Shown: one piece after another, positions 1 through 10,975 of the stretch | How positions within the stretch are numbered: position 1 is the stretch's first letter | How the letters are laid out: every line of letters starts with the position of its first letter | NCBI GenBank assembly: GCA_009763385.1 | Contig: CM019825.1 | Coordinates: forward strand, 117,423,131-117,487,130 | DNA length: 64,000 nt | Reading direction: 5' to 3' | DNA from: Coix lacryma-jobi var. lacryma-jobi | Taxonomy: Eukaryota > Streptophyta > Magnoliopsida > Poales > Poaceae | Made by a program: the position numbers and the translations under genes | The notes under the pieces: generated by a model | Seen by the model: only the letters and a program-made list of their open reading frames with translations | What the model was told of the DNA's origin: nothing | Database searches by the model: none

Positions 1-224
1 GGATTAAGGTGTATTTGTGTGCAGCCAAACAAAGCCTAATGTGGAAATAAATCACATCTCTTTGTTCCTGAGTAAGACCAAATTACTGAGTTCTAGGACT
101 TGCTTGTATGCATTCAATTCTCACTGAGGAGCTTAAAATATTAGAAGCACAATAGTAGATTGGCTGGATTAATTTTGTTTGAAGAGATGAAGCCGAAAGA
201 AAGAAGGAGAAAGGAGGCTGACGT

Positions 225-551
225 TGTGCATCCATTGAAGATGGCGAGGTCGTTGACGGCGCTGAGCACGAGCCCCCAGCAAGGCTGATGGCCCCGATCG
301 ACACGACCCTACGTGGTAGCGAGCTCTTGCGGCTTCCAATGGAGTCGCTTTTGAACGAGCTGAAGCCAAAGTTTGGCATGGCACGGAGAAGACGACGAGA
401 GATCTCGGGGTCAGTTCGGATAGGAATTCGGAAGGCAAGATTTGTAGATGAATTCCTACCGGTAGAGAAGACCGCAGGTACAGGCTCCTGGGGTGCGCAA
501 CTGGGAGATTCCGGCGAGCTTTCTCGCCGCCGCCGCACATCTCAACGACAT
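225..551 (-). pseudogene. 5' fragment of a divergent gene with frameshifts; possibly a mitochondrial assembly protein
   Basis: An ATG at 551-549 opens a short Ala/Arg-rich frame (MSLRCAAAARKLAG...) that looks like an organelle presequence. It stops near a TAG after about 31 codons. Protein-like text continues in a second frame (...PNFGFSSFKSDSIGSRK then SLPRRVVSIGAISLAGG) and then in a third (LVLSAVNDLAIFNGC), the last switch falling in a run of five C on the plus strand near 272-276. The hydrophobic stretch followed by the NDLAIFNGC-like segment reminds me of the plant Coa1-like cytochrome oxidase assembly family; this is recollection, not a search. The rest would lie beyond the left edge after an intron. 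Frame changes suggest a pseudogene, a sequencing indel or unrecognised splicing. Its ATG is only about 160 bp from the synthetase ATG, so a bidirectional promoter is possible. Confidence 0.35.
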
Positions 552-712
552 TTCACTACTCCCCGCCGACGGAGACGACAGGAGAGGATGGAGGAACGGA
601 AAAATTATAAGGAAGCCCAGCAAATTGCATTGTTAATGGGCCTCAGCCTGGTGTGGCCTCAGCCTTTTCCCACCTGTTGCTGCTGCTCCAATCTTCCAGT
701 GGAGTCGAATCG

Positions 713-3700
713 ATGGCGGCGTTGTCGTCGTCGCCGTCGCTTCGCCGCCTCCTCCTCCGCCCGCGCTTGCCCCTCAGCCCCACCTGCCTTGTTGGCTCCT
801 TCTCGCGTTGCCACATCCACAGCCACCACCGCCGCCTCTTCTCCTCCGTATCCTCCTCCTCGACACTGACCTACGGCGACGCCGCCTCGATGCAGGGTGA
901 TGCTGATGGCATCGTCGACGTCAACCCTCCGCGCGGAACTAGGGACTTTCCGCCGGAGGACATGCGTCTCCGCACCTGGCTCTTCGACCGATTCAGGGAG
1001 GTCTCCCGCATCATGGCCTTCGAGGAGGTGGATTTCCCCGTCCTTGAGTCGGAGGCGCTCTTCATCCGGAAGGCAGGGGAAGAGATTACACAGCAGGTCT
1101 GCACCCCATATTCATCATTATTCAGCTGATAAGCCCATTCTGCTTTCTGAATTGAAGTCATTTATAACTTTGCTTTTGATGCACCGCAGCTCTACAACTT
1201 TGAGGATAAAGGGGGTCGCCGTGTTGTTCTCAGGCCCGAAATCACCCCTTCCCTCACGCGCCTAGTTATAAAGCAAGGGTATGTATGCCTTTGCTAATCC
1301 ATCTCTCACCCATTGTAGTATCTATTCGTGCCTCTTCTTTCCCTCAGAATGTGATGTTCACCTACTCTTCTTCTGTCTAGAAAATCAGTCTCCCTCCCAC
1401 TAAAATGGTTTACTATAGGACAGTGCTGGCGATATGAGCGCATGACCAGAGGAAGAAGGCGGGAACATTACCAATGGAATATGGATATATTTGGTGTGCC
1501 TAAAGTTCGGGTACCACCCTTCTCCTCTATTGATTCTGGATGCTGCTGTGCTCGTATGCTTTTGAACTAATTCAGCATTGCCATCACTTTCTTCAAATCA
1601 GGCTGAGGCTGAGCTTCTTCATGCTATTGTTCTCTTATTTCAACGTCTTGGAATTACATCTTCAGATGTGGGGATCAGGGTGTCCAGTCGAAAGGTAACC
1701 TTTCACACTCACAGACTCACTCAAGTATCCATCTTTAGTTCAGATTTTTTCTTTAATATTTCCTTTTCATGTTTTTGGTGCTTTTGTCTTGGCCGTATGT
1801 CTTCCAAAAGTAATTTGTTAAGCTTCGTTAGTACGTTATTAATCATAGGCTCTTAATCTACTATGACCAAATTGGTATGGTACACAACCATGGTGCTTCA
1901 TGGTAGTGGATGCCATTTTTATTACTTACCTATTCCATAAGGAGATAAGAACTCTGGGAATTGGATTGCCTAGAAACGTTGTAGCTGCTGACACCTGAAT
2001 ACGTTATAATATCTTGATACATGTTAGTGCATGCGTTTTGCTCTGATTTTTTGCTGGCTGTCATTTGCTTTTTGCAGGTTCTTCAGGCTGTGTTGAACAT
2101 GTACTCCATCCCAGAACATTTATTCACTGAAGTTTGTGTCATTGTTGACAAAGTATGCCCAAATTCTGCTTTTGACTTACCACCTGTTGATTGCTGATTG
2201 ATGTACCATATTATCTTCTTGCCAGTTGTACTCTGTAGATGTGGGTTGTGGTACCATGTTATCTGCTTGCCAGTTATACTCTATTTGTAGCTTCAGGAGC
2301 TGACAAGTTGTGGTAATTTATAACATTGAACTGCAAATGGAAATAGGACAATCTGTATATCTTCAGCTTGTTATATTTTTATTTATATACTAGAGGTTTA
2401 ACGTTTTTTTGGTAATGGAACAAATCTTAAAGCACCTCGACTCTTTTTTTAAACAAAATTAAACTCTGCTTTTAAGAAACCATCAAGATACAGAGAAATC
2501 ACCTCAACTCTTAATATAGTCCAGAGAGCCAAAAATGGCTGCCTTTTAAGAGTTTGACGCTTGCTACAAAGAGCACATTTTGCTCCATTAGATGGTGACA
2601 TGGACCATTCTAGCTCTATAATTGATTTGGATGTAACCAGTAAACCAATTACCACAGAGGCTCAGTCTCTGGAACAGATTATCACTGTTTTGATTTTCAT
2701 ATCTTAGCTATTTGTAACAATTAGCTGAATACCCATCAATTTATGTAATTGTTTATTGCTATACTTTTGTTGGTGTATTGATTGTCTTACATTCCAACAT
2801 AAGCATTATGCAGTTGGGTAAAATGACTAGGGAGGAAATTGAGAAGGAACTTATTTCAACTGGGCTGTCATCTGAAGCTGTCCAGGGTATCATCGATGTG
2901 CTTTCACTCAAGTCATTGTCCAAGCTTGAAGGTTTTCTCCTAATCTTTTGTTGTTGGCTTGTTATTATGTATGCTCCACATGATATACATTTACTTGAAT
3001 ACTACACTGAGGTAATGTTGCTAAATTGGAAAATATGTTGTCTAAAAGAATATTAATTAAAGGTATTCTCTTACAGCGGGCCTTTATGCTTTATCTGTTG
3101 TTAAGCTGACAATCTTGGCTTTCTTTATCCATATATAAATGTTTGTTTTTTAGTCTTCAGGACCTTCTGGCATGGTTCTTGTTTAATCTTGATATTCTTA
3201 TGCAGAGGTGCTAGGATCTGGTGTTGAAGCTGTTGCTGACTTGAAGAAACTCTTCTCATTTGCGGAGCAATATGGTTATGCTGATTGGATTTGTTTTGAT
3301 GCATCAGTGGTCCGTGGCCTTGCATATTACACAGGAATTGTATTTGAGGTTGTTTTCAGCTCATCTCTTTCTTATGTCAACAGCGGACCACTAACAAGCA
3401 GAGAAGGGGCCATGTCATCAAACTGCACATGAAAGCTTGTTTTAAAAGATATTATTCATTTTCAGATAATAATCTTATTCTATTTACAAATAATATTTCT
3501 GTAGCGTTTGGATTGTTTGGGTGTGTGTGGCTTTGTAACTTGTAAGGGTTCCTATTTTGTGTATTTGAGAAAAAAAATACTTTTGCAGTGTTTTCTAGAG
3601 TCAAATGCCATGAATTTCGTTTATAGGATCATTGTGAGCTCTTAGGCTACTATAGTCCATGCAAAAGGACAGGTTATGATTTGATTAACCATTTAGTATT

Positions 3701-4704
3701 TTTGCCTGATTAGATAGCATATTTCATTATGATAGAGTTTATTTGGATTTTGTTCAATGTTGTGTTGATCTGACATTCCCTTAGTTTCCCTTTTTTGAAT
3801 AAATGTATTCTACATTACCTTTTTTATGCTACCAATTCCTGTTTTGAAACTCTTGTACCACTTCTTCAGGCATTTGATAGAGACGGAAAACTGAGAGCAA
3901 TTTGTGGTGGTGGAAGGTATGATAGATTGCTTTCAACATTTGGAAGTGAAGATATACCAGCTTGTGGCTTTGGATTTGGAGATGCTGTTATAGTGGAAGT
4001 ATGGCATGTTCTATCTTATCTCTGTTTTTTTTCTTTGTAGAATTATAAGCAATCTGGTTGGTGTAATATTAAGTTCAGGTTTAGATAGATGTTTAATGCA
4101 GATAAGGTCAACACATTAATATGAACATAAAACATAACCAATTCATGACACTAACCATCACAAGTCCTATGTGCATGCTAATTCATGCAATGTGAAGTGC
4201 GGAAATAAAAGCTAGTACTTTATAACACGAATTTCTTGAAAAGTATCAGTGCAGTTTATACATCATTCTTTTGAATTTGTGGCACCACTCCAAGGGAGTG
4301 GCATTTATTTAATTGTAAACTGTGTTCTAACAGCTGCTCAAAGAAAAGGGCCTTTTGCCTGATCTGTCACGTCAAGTTGATGATATTGTATTCCCTTTGG
4401 ACGAAGAACTTGAAGGACCAGCATCCAGTGTTGCTTCCTCTCTGAGAAAGAAAGGGCGTTCTGTTGATCTTGTAGAAGACAAACGTCTCAAATGGTATAG
4501 GCACCATATTTTTGCTTTCTTTGTTGCCGTGTCTGAAATATCCATTTTGGTACTACCAGGGTATTTAAGCATGCGGAGAGGATCAATGCTAGCAGGCTCA
4601 TATTGGTTGGAAATTCGGAGTGGGAGCGAGGCATGGTTCGTGTAAAGATACTATCTACTCCTACAAGGGAAGAATTCGAGGTAAATGCAGGTGAACTAGA
4701 GTGA
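713..4704 (+). CDS. Histidyl-tRNA synthetase, organellar type (10 exons)
   Basis: Attaches histidine to tRNA-His; class II aminoacyl-tRNA synthetase. Exons: 713-1096, 1190-1278, 1381-1510, 1602-1694, 2078-2152, 2814-2931, 3206-3348, 3870-3998, 4334-4494, 4560-4704. All junctions are GT-AG and phases join to give 488 residues plus TGA. The first ~60 residues are Ser/Arg/Leu-rich with almost no acidic residues, typical of a chloroplast/mitochondrial presequence. The catalytic core opens at VNPPRGTRDFPPEDM. Motif 2 is FTIGQCWRYER (168-178); the HisRS signature VVRGLAYYTG (331-340) has Ala where many HisRS enzymes have Asp. GGGRYD (357-362) and motif 3 GFGFGD (377-382) follow. The C-terminal part (about 388-488) fits an anticodon-binding domain. 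Length matches the plant organellar enzyme as I recall it. An in-frame ATG at 653 would add 20 residues; 713 is preferred because the presequence then starts directly. No broken exon is seen. Confidence 0.93.
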
Positions 4705-5295
4705 TTTGTTTTGCTGACTATATGGTTTCACTTGCCATTTGTCTTAGAAGTCATGTAGATACATAATATATACATGGAAATGATACAACTCGTGGCACGA
4801 ACCTTTGCTCTCTGTGTTGATATTCATTTGTTTGGTTATTGTAGACATAGTAGGTTATGCTAGCCTCAGCTAGTGCTGCTGGTGAGTGAGATGGATAAAA
4901 TCAATCCGGCGTAACAGTATATTCTATGAGTAATTTTTTTTCGCTACTGTAAGCCTGTAACAACCAATCATATTCATTCAGAATGCACGGGCCAGCTAGT
5001 CTGTTCATTTGACTGGAAGTATACATGACACATTAACAACGTACAGTATACAGTGACTGAGGTCCAGCTTGGCTGCCTAGGAAGCCTTTTTTGTTTTGTT
5101 TGAATCTGTTTTCCCCCCTTTAATGTAGTATACTATAAAAAAACCCTGCTTTATCATGACTATTCCCCCCACGCGATCGATACAATACAAGGCTACATAA
5201 ATAATAAAAAATCAATGTTAGGACTTTGGATCACAGGCACTACTGACAGTCGTTGGCTGCAGCTGGTGGTGGGTCGGTCGGTCAGTACTGATGAC
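4705..5295. other. Intergenic space between two convergent genes
   Basis: About 590 bp holding the 3' ends of the histidyl-tRNA synthetase gene (from the left) and the CSLA gene (from the right). It is AT-rich with short homopolymers. I see no open frame, TIR or tandem array, and no canonical AATAAA that I could assign with confidence to either gene. Confidence 0.6.
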
Positions 5296-8178
5296 TCATG
5301 AAGCGCCAACGTAGCCGAAGCCAACGATAAAGGCCGCCGCCGATTGCAGGAGCAGGTACATGTAGAAGTGGTCACGGCCGAAGAAGACAATGTCGTAGAC
5401 GGCGCAATAGAGCAAGCACGCCCCCATCACGAGCTCCAGCACGTGGATCTCCCGTCTGGTGGTGCTGCAGCACCTGCCGCGGAGCACCTGCTGTTTCTTC
5501 TTCCTCGCGACTACCCCTACCGCCGCCACGGCCTTGCCGCTGCCGAGCTTGTCGGTGACCACCCACTCGTTGGCGCGGGTGGCCTCGAGCAGGCCGATGA
5601 CGGCGGCCTTTGAGCGGTGCATGGACATGACGTTCTCGAAGAGGATCCAGAAGACGAGGAGGTGGCAGGACCTGGGCGTGCAGGCGGCGTTGAGCAGCGT
5701 GATGAGCGCCGGCACGTACATGGCCACGTACTTGGGCAGGCGCACGTCGCCCTGCACCAGCACGCATGCCGGGATGACGACGCAGTAGAAGAGGAAGGTG
5801 ACGAGGTGCGCCACCACCTTCCTGACGAAGAAGAAGGCGTAGAGGAGGTGCAGCTTCTTCCCGAGCGACACGCGGTCGCTGCGCAGGATCTCCGGGAGCA
5901 CCTTGCGGAACAGGTTGGCGGGGCCGCACGACCAGCGGTGCTGCTGGTAGCGGTACGCCCTGAAGGTGCTGGGCAGCTCGTTGCGCACGACGAGGTCGCC
6001 GACGTAGACGAAGCGCCAGCCGCGCAGGCTGGCGCGCACGGCCAGGTCCATGTCCTCCACGGTGGTGCGCTCCTTCCAGCCGCCCGCGTCCGCCAGCGCG
6101 GCGACGCGCCACACCCCGGCCGTGCCGTTGAAGCCGAAGAAGGCGTGGCAGGCGGAGCCCACCTCCTGCTCCACGGCGAAGTGGTAGTTGAGGGACATCT
6201 CCTGGATGCGCGTGAGGATGCAGTCGTCGGCGTTGACGTAGCGCCAGCGGGCCTGCACCAGCGCCACCCCGGGGTCCCGCTGCAGCAGCGGCACGGTGCG
6301 GCGGAGGAAGTCCGAGTCCGGCTGGAAGTCGGCGTCGAAGATGGCCACGTACTCGCACTCCCTGGCGTAGGGCTTCTTGAGGCCCTCGCGCATGGCGCCG
6401 GCCTTGTACCCGTTGCGGTTGCTGCGGTTCTCGTAGCGGATGCGCACGCCCTTGCCCGCCCACCGCGTGCACTCCACCTCCACCAGCTCCCTGATGCCCG
6501 GGTTCGTCGAGTCGTCCAGCACCTGAATCACCAGCCGGTCCGATGGCCATGACATGCCGCACGCAGCTCCGATGGACAGCCGGTACACCTGCACAGATTT
6601 CCTCCATCTCACAATCAGATTTCCGACGTTAGATGGAGTTGACCTCAATATATAAAGAAGTACTGTAAATAATGTTCATCATATGCAAACAAATAAACAG
6701 ATCGAGCCATGTACGTATGTAGCTATTTATTCATTTCTGTATTTTTTGACATGCATGGTGCAGAAAAAGAATAAAAGAAATTAAACACAGGAAAAATGAA
6801 AGGAAGAAACGCGTCCAAGTACATACAGAGAAGCAAAGTAGCTTTAGTTTGTAGCTTCTACATCAATGAGAAACCGAATATCATGCAGCAAGAACTGACT
6901 GCACACGAGGAACGCACCCACAGATTAGGGTGTTTGGGGTGATCGATCATGCTATGCAAGGAAAGATGGACGATCCGACCCCTTTTCAGTTGTTTGACGT
7001 GTGCAGACTTCGGGTTGGAGGCCTGGACACCTTGCCTGATAAAAAGTGATGCCTGGAAGTTGCCTGAAAAATTGATGTTTTTTGCCTGGCCAGGCAAGTG
7101 CAGTGAAAATGTGTTTGGTTGGTGCCCTGGACCTGAGAATCTAATACGATGATAAATATGATTTCTAGTATAATATAAATTTAACACTTATTTTTAAATA
7201 ATATGAGGATAAATAAATAATTTAAATAATAAAGATTAATAATCATAATCTAGATTGCAAAAAAAAAACTTTAAATTTGATGAACAGGAAAAGATACTTT
7301 ATGGTGAACAGTAATATGATTATAATTTTTTAGCAACATCCTATACGTTACTTGTGCAAAATAAAAAAACACAATAATAATTAACAGTATAAAATCTGCA
7401 CAATAATTAATTAACTTAAACTAACTCTAATTACACAGCCAGGCAGATGTTGCCAGCACCAGGCGCTCGTTTTTGGAGGCCTGGGCCTGCTCTCCGCCTG
7501 CCTGGACCAGGCAGGTGGCCAGGGCTGCATCCAAATAGGTGTCAGGCAAGACACAGGCAGCCATCCGCCCAGGCAGATGGACTCCAGGGCACCATCCAAA
7601 CACGCCCTTCATGCACGCTTGCTTGCTTGTGTTGCGCTGATACAAAACAAACAAAAAGAAAAAAAAACAAATACTCCTACTTGTGCTAGTAAGTACTGTT
7701 TAAGTCATACCAAACCAGTGTGCCGGCTGGTGCATTTATCGTGTGCCAATCAGCTACTGTAGTAGGAGTATATCCTAGTATGTACTACCAGTAAAATCTG
7801 AATTGGAAGCAATAATAATCAAGCAGCGGTGTCGCTCACCTGTCCCTCGTTGAACATGGGGATCTGGACCAGGACCATGGGGCAGCACTGGTCGTCGCCG
7901 GCCTCCAGGTCGTCGTCCAGCATCATGCGCTGCTCGTCGGCGAGGCGGCGGCGGGAGCGCTTGTTGCGGCGCCGGCGCAGCCAGAGCCCGGTGACCACTG
8001 CCGCCATGTAGAGGCGCTCAAGGAAGAGCATCAGCGACATGGCGGCGCAGACGTACACGGCCAGCTGCAGCGTCGGCACCACCACGGACCACCGCACCGC
8101 CTGCCACGCCGCGCGCATGACGGCCGGCATCGTCGCCGGAGACGACCCTGATGCACCCAACAACCCGAGCCTCCTCAT
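5296..8178 (-). CDS. Cellulose synthase-like A glycosyltransferase (mannan synthase type), 2 exons
   Basis: GT2 family; CSLA enzymes make the beta-1,4-(gluco)mannan backbone from GDP-sugars in the Golgi membrane. Exon 1 is complement 7840-8178 (113 residues) and ends ...VQIPMFNEGQ at a GT donor. Exon 2 is complement 5296-6588, starts VYRLSIGAACG after an AG acceptor and ends ...GYVGAS-TGA. Total 543 residues, usual for the family. An N-terminal membrane span lies at about residues 27-65, followed by an Arg-rich stretch. Catalytic motifs are all present: DD (138-139), DAD (198-200), TVEDMD (289-294) and QQHRW (328-332). At least four hydrophobic spans follow. The motif TPRSCHLLVFWILFENVMS and the ANEWVVTDKLG segment favour CSLA over CSLC. 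The coding part downstream of the first intron is a single uninterrupted GC-rich exon, whereas CSLA genes, as I recall them, usually have more introns. The 1.25 kb intron holds a MITE-like insertion. Confidence 0.93.
6589..7839 (-). other. Single intron of the CSLA gene
   Basis: Read on the minus strand it starts GTGAGC after ...AACGAGGGACAG and ends CTGTGCAG before GTGTACCGG. It is far more AT-rich than the exons and contains a TIR-bounded insertion (7111-7603). Short TGCCTGG/CCAGGCA motifs recur many times at 7020-7100 and 7435-7590. Confidence 0.85.
7111..7603. mobile_element. MITE-like element with 20-bp terminal inverted repeats in the CSLA intron
   Basis: The left end gtgtttggttggtgccctgg (7111-7130) and the reverse complement of 7584-7603 (gtgtttggatggtgccctgg) agree at 19 of 20 bases. 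The interior is AT-rich and non-coding. I cannot see a clean target duplication. A related GGTGTTTGGGGTG lies at about 6928, so the true outer end may be there and the element could be nested or larger. GTGTTTGG-type ends are common among grass PIF/Harbinger- and hAT-derived MITEs, but the superfamily cannot be fixed here. Confidence 0.6.
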
Positions 8179-8329
8179 GGCCGTGCTAGCTTGCCTTGTT
8201 AGCTACAGCTTGCTCGCCGATTAATAACCAAGAACAATCGGCGTGTGTGGGCAATAGGCATGGATCCGATCGATTGCAGGGTGCACGTACGTATGCTGTG
8301 GAGTGAAGAGGCCTGTCGCCTGTGTATTG

Positions 8330-8339
8330 TATTTATATA
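8330..8339 (-). promoter_or_regulatory. TATA box of the CSLA gene
   Basis: On the minus strand this reads TATATAAATA, about 155 bp upstream of the CSLA ATG. A start site about 30 bp downstream would leave a 5' leader of roughly 120 nt, normal for a plant gene. Confidence 0.55.
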
Positions 8340-9065
8340 CAGACAAATCCTGGACTCTACTAGACCAGAAGACGTACACATAAAATAAATATACGATTAA
8401 TTAATTTTGACATGTACAGTAGTATGCTGTATGCATCTGCTTCCCGGCCAGCTAGCTAGCGCCCAGCGCTAGTGCGCGTGCTTCCATCTGTGACGTATCT
8501 GTATGTACTGTCGCCGCGATGGTGTTTTTTTTTGGCTGTGCGCGCGTCATGTATGTGTATGTACTCCAGCCGTAGAAATACTGGATGTGCGGTACAGGTA
8601 CGGTGCGGTGCGGTGCGGTGCGTATATGGCCGATTGTGTACACGTGCACGCGTACACGCAGACATGCATGTCATCGTTCCAGTTGTTTGCGGCCGCAGCC
8701 CGCGGTACATTGACATTGGGCCCATTGCTGGGACACAGCTAGCTAACACAAGCACAAGGGAATTAATGCGAATGCAGCACCTACCTCCTTGATAAATAAT
8801 AATAATAAAAATATGAAGATATATATCCTTCTCCATCCATACTATACATTATCCATAGGTGCGAGATATATAGATATAGGTACTAGCCCTTGTAACAATG
8901 CCCTTTCATGGATGCCTCTTACTACTAATTCCAGGTTTAGTCAAAGTCAAAACATCTTAGGTTTGACTAATATAAGTTTATTATAATTACTATTAATATA
9001 TATGGCTCTAAATAGAGGGTACACTGTAAAAGATATATTTAATGACGAATCTAATAGTATCATTA
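8340..9065. other. CSLA upstream region with no gene seen
   Basis: Promoter-side DNA of the CSLA gene. It contains a short (CGGTG)n tract and, from about 8930, an AT-rich stretch with TTTGACTAA-type motifs that look like an old MITE remnant interrupted by the element at 9066. Short ORFs here have no recognisable protein features. Confidence 0.4.
8601..8622. repeat. (CGGTG)n microsatellite
   Basis: Four perfect CGGTG units plus CG, about 280 bp upstream of the CSLA TATA box. It could be polymorphic in length. Confidence 0.85.
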
Positions 9066-9265
9066 CTCTATTAGTCTCAAAATAAATGTATATTTCAAAA
9101 AGTCAAACACTTCTAGGTTTGACAAGTATATTTTAAAAATACTCGTTTTTATTATGTGTAGTAAGTATGATTAGATTAAGAGTAGATTATACTTCTATAA
9201 CAAAATTATTTGAAGATATAAATATAAATCCTCGAGAAAGGAGATGTGTACTAAGACCGAGGGAG
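9066..9265. mobile_element. Stowaway-type MITE (degenerate)
   Basis: The left end CTCTATTAGTCTCAAAATAAATG and the right end ACCGAGGGAG resemble the grass Stowaway ends (CTCCCTCCGTCC...). The element is flanked by TA dinucleotides at 9064-9065 and 9266-9267. It is about 200 bp, AT-rich and non-coding. Confidence 0.6.
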
Positions 9266-9331
9266 TATTTTAGTATAGTGATTTTCTATATATATTTAAT
9301 AAGTTTAGTCAAACTTCAAATCCTTGAGCTT

Positions 9332-9579
9332 TATAACAAATAGAAGTCGTTTTGGAAAAGATTTCGGTCAAACATTGGAAATAAATCATGAATAACTTTT
9401 AAATTACTAAGTTTAGAAATGTAAAAATCATATAAATAAATTTATCTTGAAAAGTACTTTCATAAAAGTATATATGTGTCACTTTATAACAAATATTTTT
9501 TAAAAAATAAGTGGTCAAAGTTATGTTTTAGAGACCATGTCGCTGTCCTAAACGACTTCTATTTGTGATACGGAGAGAG
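9332..9579. mobile_element. Stowaway-type MITE, same family as 26031-26288
   Basis: The interior (AAATAGAAG...TTGGAAAAGATTTCGGTCAAACATTGG... and ...GACCATGTCGCTGTCCTAAACG) is nearly identical to the copy at 26031-26288, in the same orientation. The right end CGGAGAGAG is followed by TA; the left end is degenerate. Non-coding. Confidence 0.75.
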
Positions 9580-9586
9580 TACAATA

Positions 9587-9829
9587 CTCCCTCTGTGCCT
9601 GAATAAATCGATTCCTAGAATCCGTGCCGGTCAAACTTTTTAAAGTTTGACTAACTTTATAAAAAAGAGTAAAAATATCTATAATATAAAATAAACATAT
9701 TATGAAAATATATTCTGATACTAATTTGATATCATAAATATTGATGTATTATTCTAAAAATTCAGTCAAAGTTTAAAAAGTTTGACTTAGGACAACTCTA
9801 GAAATCTATTTATTCGAGGACGGAGGGAG
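9587..9829. mobile_element. Stowaway-type MITE
   Basis: The ends CTCCCTCTGTGCCTGAATAAA and (reverse complement of the right end) CTCCCTCCGTCCTCGAATAAA are inverted repeats, flanked by TA target duplications at 9585-9586 and 9830-9831. The interior carries an inverted GTCAAACTTT/AAAGTTTGAC pair, so the whole element can fold. About 243 bp, non-coding. Confidence 0.85.
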
Positions 9830-9831
9830 TA

Positions 9832-10031
9832 ACATCTTTTTTAGGGTGGGCCAGTATATACTACTGTATATGATTAATTAAAGTCCTCTTGGGATGGCAA
9901 ACTATAGGCCAGTTTGACACAGCCTCTAGAAGAGGCTGACTCTTACACTGTAGCAGTAGCACTGATGTAGCGCTATCGTATTAGTAGATTTGAAGAAACC
10001 TCCTACACAGGTAGGCCGATTTCTCTCCTAG
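9832..10031. other. Unassigned intergenic stretch
   Basis: About 200 bp between two MITEs. It contains an AGAAGAGGCTGACTC segment but no recognisable frame or TIR. Confidence 0.4.
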
Positions 10032-10034
10032 TTA

Positions 10035-10246
10035 GAGCAAGTATTATAGAAGGCTACAAGCCGGCTAAATGCTGATGTGGAGGAGAGAAAAAACGGGCTG
10101 TAAGCTTACAACCGTCTTAGACACAAGAACCAAGAAATCTGTGAGAGAGACTAGTGGATCCTATATTAATGGTGAAGACTCAATCACTATATAAGTAGGC
10201 TGAGAGAAGACTGCAAGGACTCTTACCGCTAGTAAGTTACTTGCTC
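10035..10246. mobile_element. Tourist-like MITE, copy 1
   Basis: Inverted ends GAGCAAGTA/TACTTGCTC flanked by TTA on both sides (10032-10034 and 10247-10249), the target preference of PIF/Harbinger-derived Tourist elements. The interior (GGCTACAAGC...GTAAGCTTACAA...) is related to the second copy at 10359. About 212 bp, non-coding. Confidence 0.75.
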
Positions 10247-10282
10247 TTAGTAGTCCGTTTTTGACCATGAGAGGTAGAGTCC

Positions 10283-10975
10283 TTTTTTGAAACTACAAAA
10301 GCTTTTCATTAGTCATCAGCATAGGCCAACCCTTGAGGGATCTTGTCCCAAGTGGTTAGAGCAAGTATAATAGCAGGCTACAAGCAGACTAAATGTTGAG
10401 GTGAAGGAGAGAGGAGAAGAGAGAAGAAAAACAGACTATAAGCTTACAATCGGCTCTGTGTGAGCAGACAAGTGAGTCATGTATTATTAATTGTGAAGAG
10501 ATAACTACTATACGAGCAAACTCGGAGAAGGCTGTAAGAAACCTTACAACTAACAAGTTGGTTGTATTATTAACGTTGCTCTTAGGACTCCACTAGGATT
10601 TTTACATCCAATAGCCACAACAGCATGCGCTACCTTATTAAATACTCAAGAACATAGGCTAATCTTACAAGAGATAGGAACATGTAACATCAAGTGTTTG
10701 ATTTCGGTGATAATACAGTAGCACCTATTGAAGAGAGTGAAATCATCTCCCTCCAAAGCCGACCTCACCATTACAACATCTGTTTCGAGGATTACTCACC
10801 CGACTTCCATAGTAATGTCCTTTTTTAGGCCTGCGAAAGGACCCAACAACTCAGCATGGAAGCATTCTGCAAGGATACTTCGCGGCCTGCTCCAACTCTT
10901 AACACATGTTCATCAGCATCTCTAATAACAAAGCCCCATCCGTCTAACTATGCAGATTTCCCTTTAGCACCTGTC
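10283..10975 (-). pseudogene. RNase H-like (RVT_3) relic, C-terminal part; N-terminal part at 22604-22690
   Basis: Minus-strand translation from 10975 downward gives, across stops, LDGWGFVIRDADEHVLRVGAGR, then AECFHAELLGPFAGLKK, VILETDVVM, and VFNKVAHAVVAIGC. After a MITE at 10359-10581 it continues with TWDKIPQGLAYADD. This order matches the RNase H-like domain (RVT_3) of plant LINEs and related proteins: GFVIRD, FHAE, VILETD, then the N.VAHA helix. The start of the domain (..LKVNFDGCF) lies at 22690-22604, across Sirevirus 1. The frame has several stops and at least one shift, so it is dead. It was interrupted first or separately by the MITE and later by the retrotransposon. Confidence 0.65.
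10359..10581. mobile_element. Tourist-like MITE, copy 2, inside the RNase H relic
   Basis: Starts GAGCAAGTATAATAG and ends GTTGCTC, flanked by TTA (10356-10358 and 10582-10584). It shares the GGCTACAAGC... and ...TAAGCTTACAA blocks with the element at 10035-10246. About 223 bp, non-coding. Confidence 0.75.

Noticed and set aside
288..869. 193-residue plus-strand ORF upstream of the synthetase
   Set aside because: Overlaps the presequence exon in another frame, is Arg-rich, and reads through the divergent fragment; no domain.
4681..4690. GTAAATGCAG after exon 10 of the synthetase as a splice donor
   Set aside because: Reading through gives V-N-A-G-E-L-E-stop, a sensible short C-terminus in phase, with no need for another exon.
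5372..6607. Long alternative frames over the CSLA exon (411 residues minus, 311 residues plus at 5617-6552)
   Set aside because: Arg/Ala/Gly/His-rich shadows of a GC-rich exon; the CSLA frame holds all the catalytic motifs.
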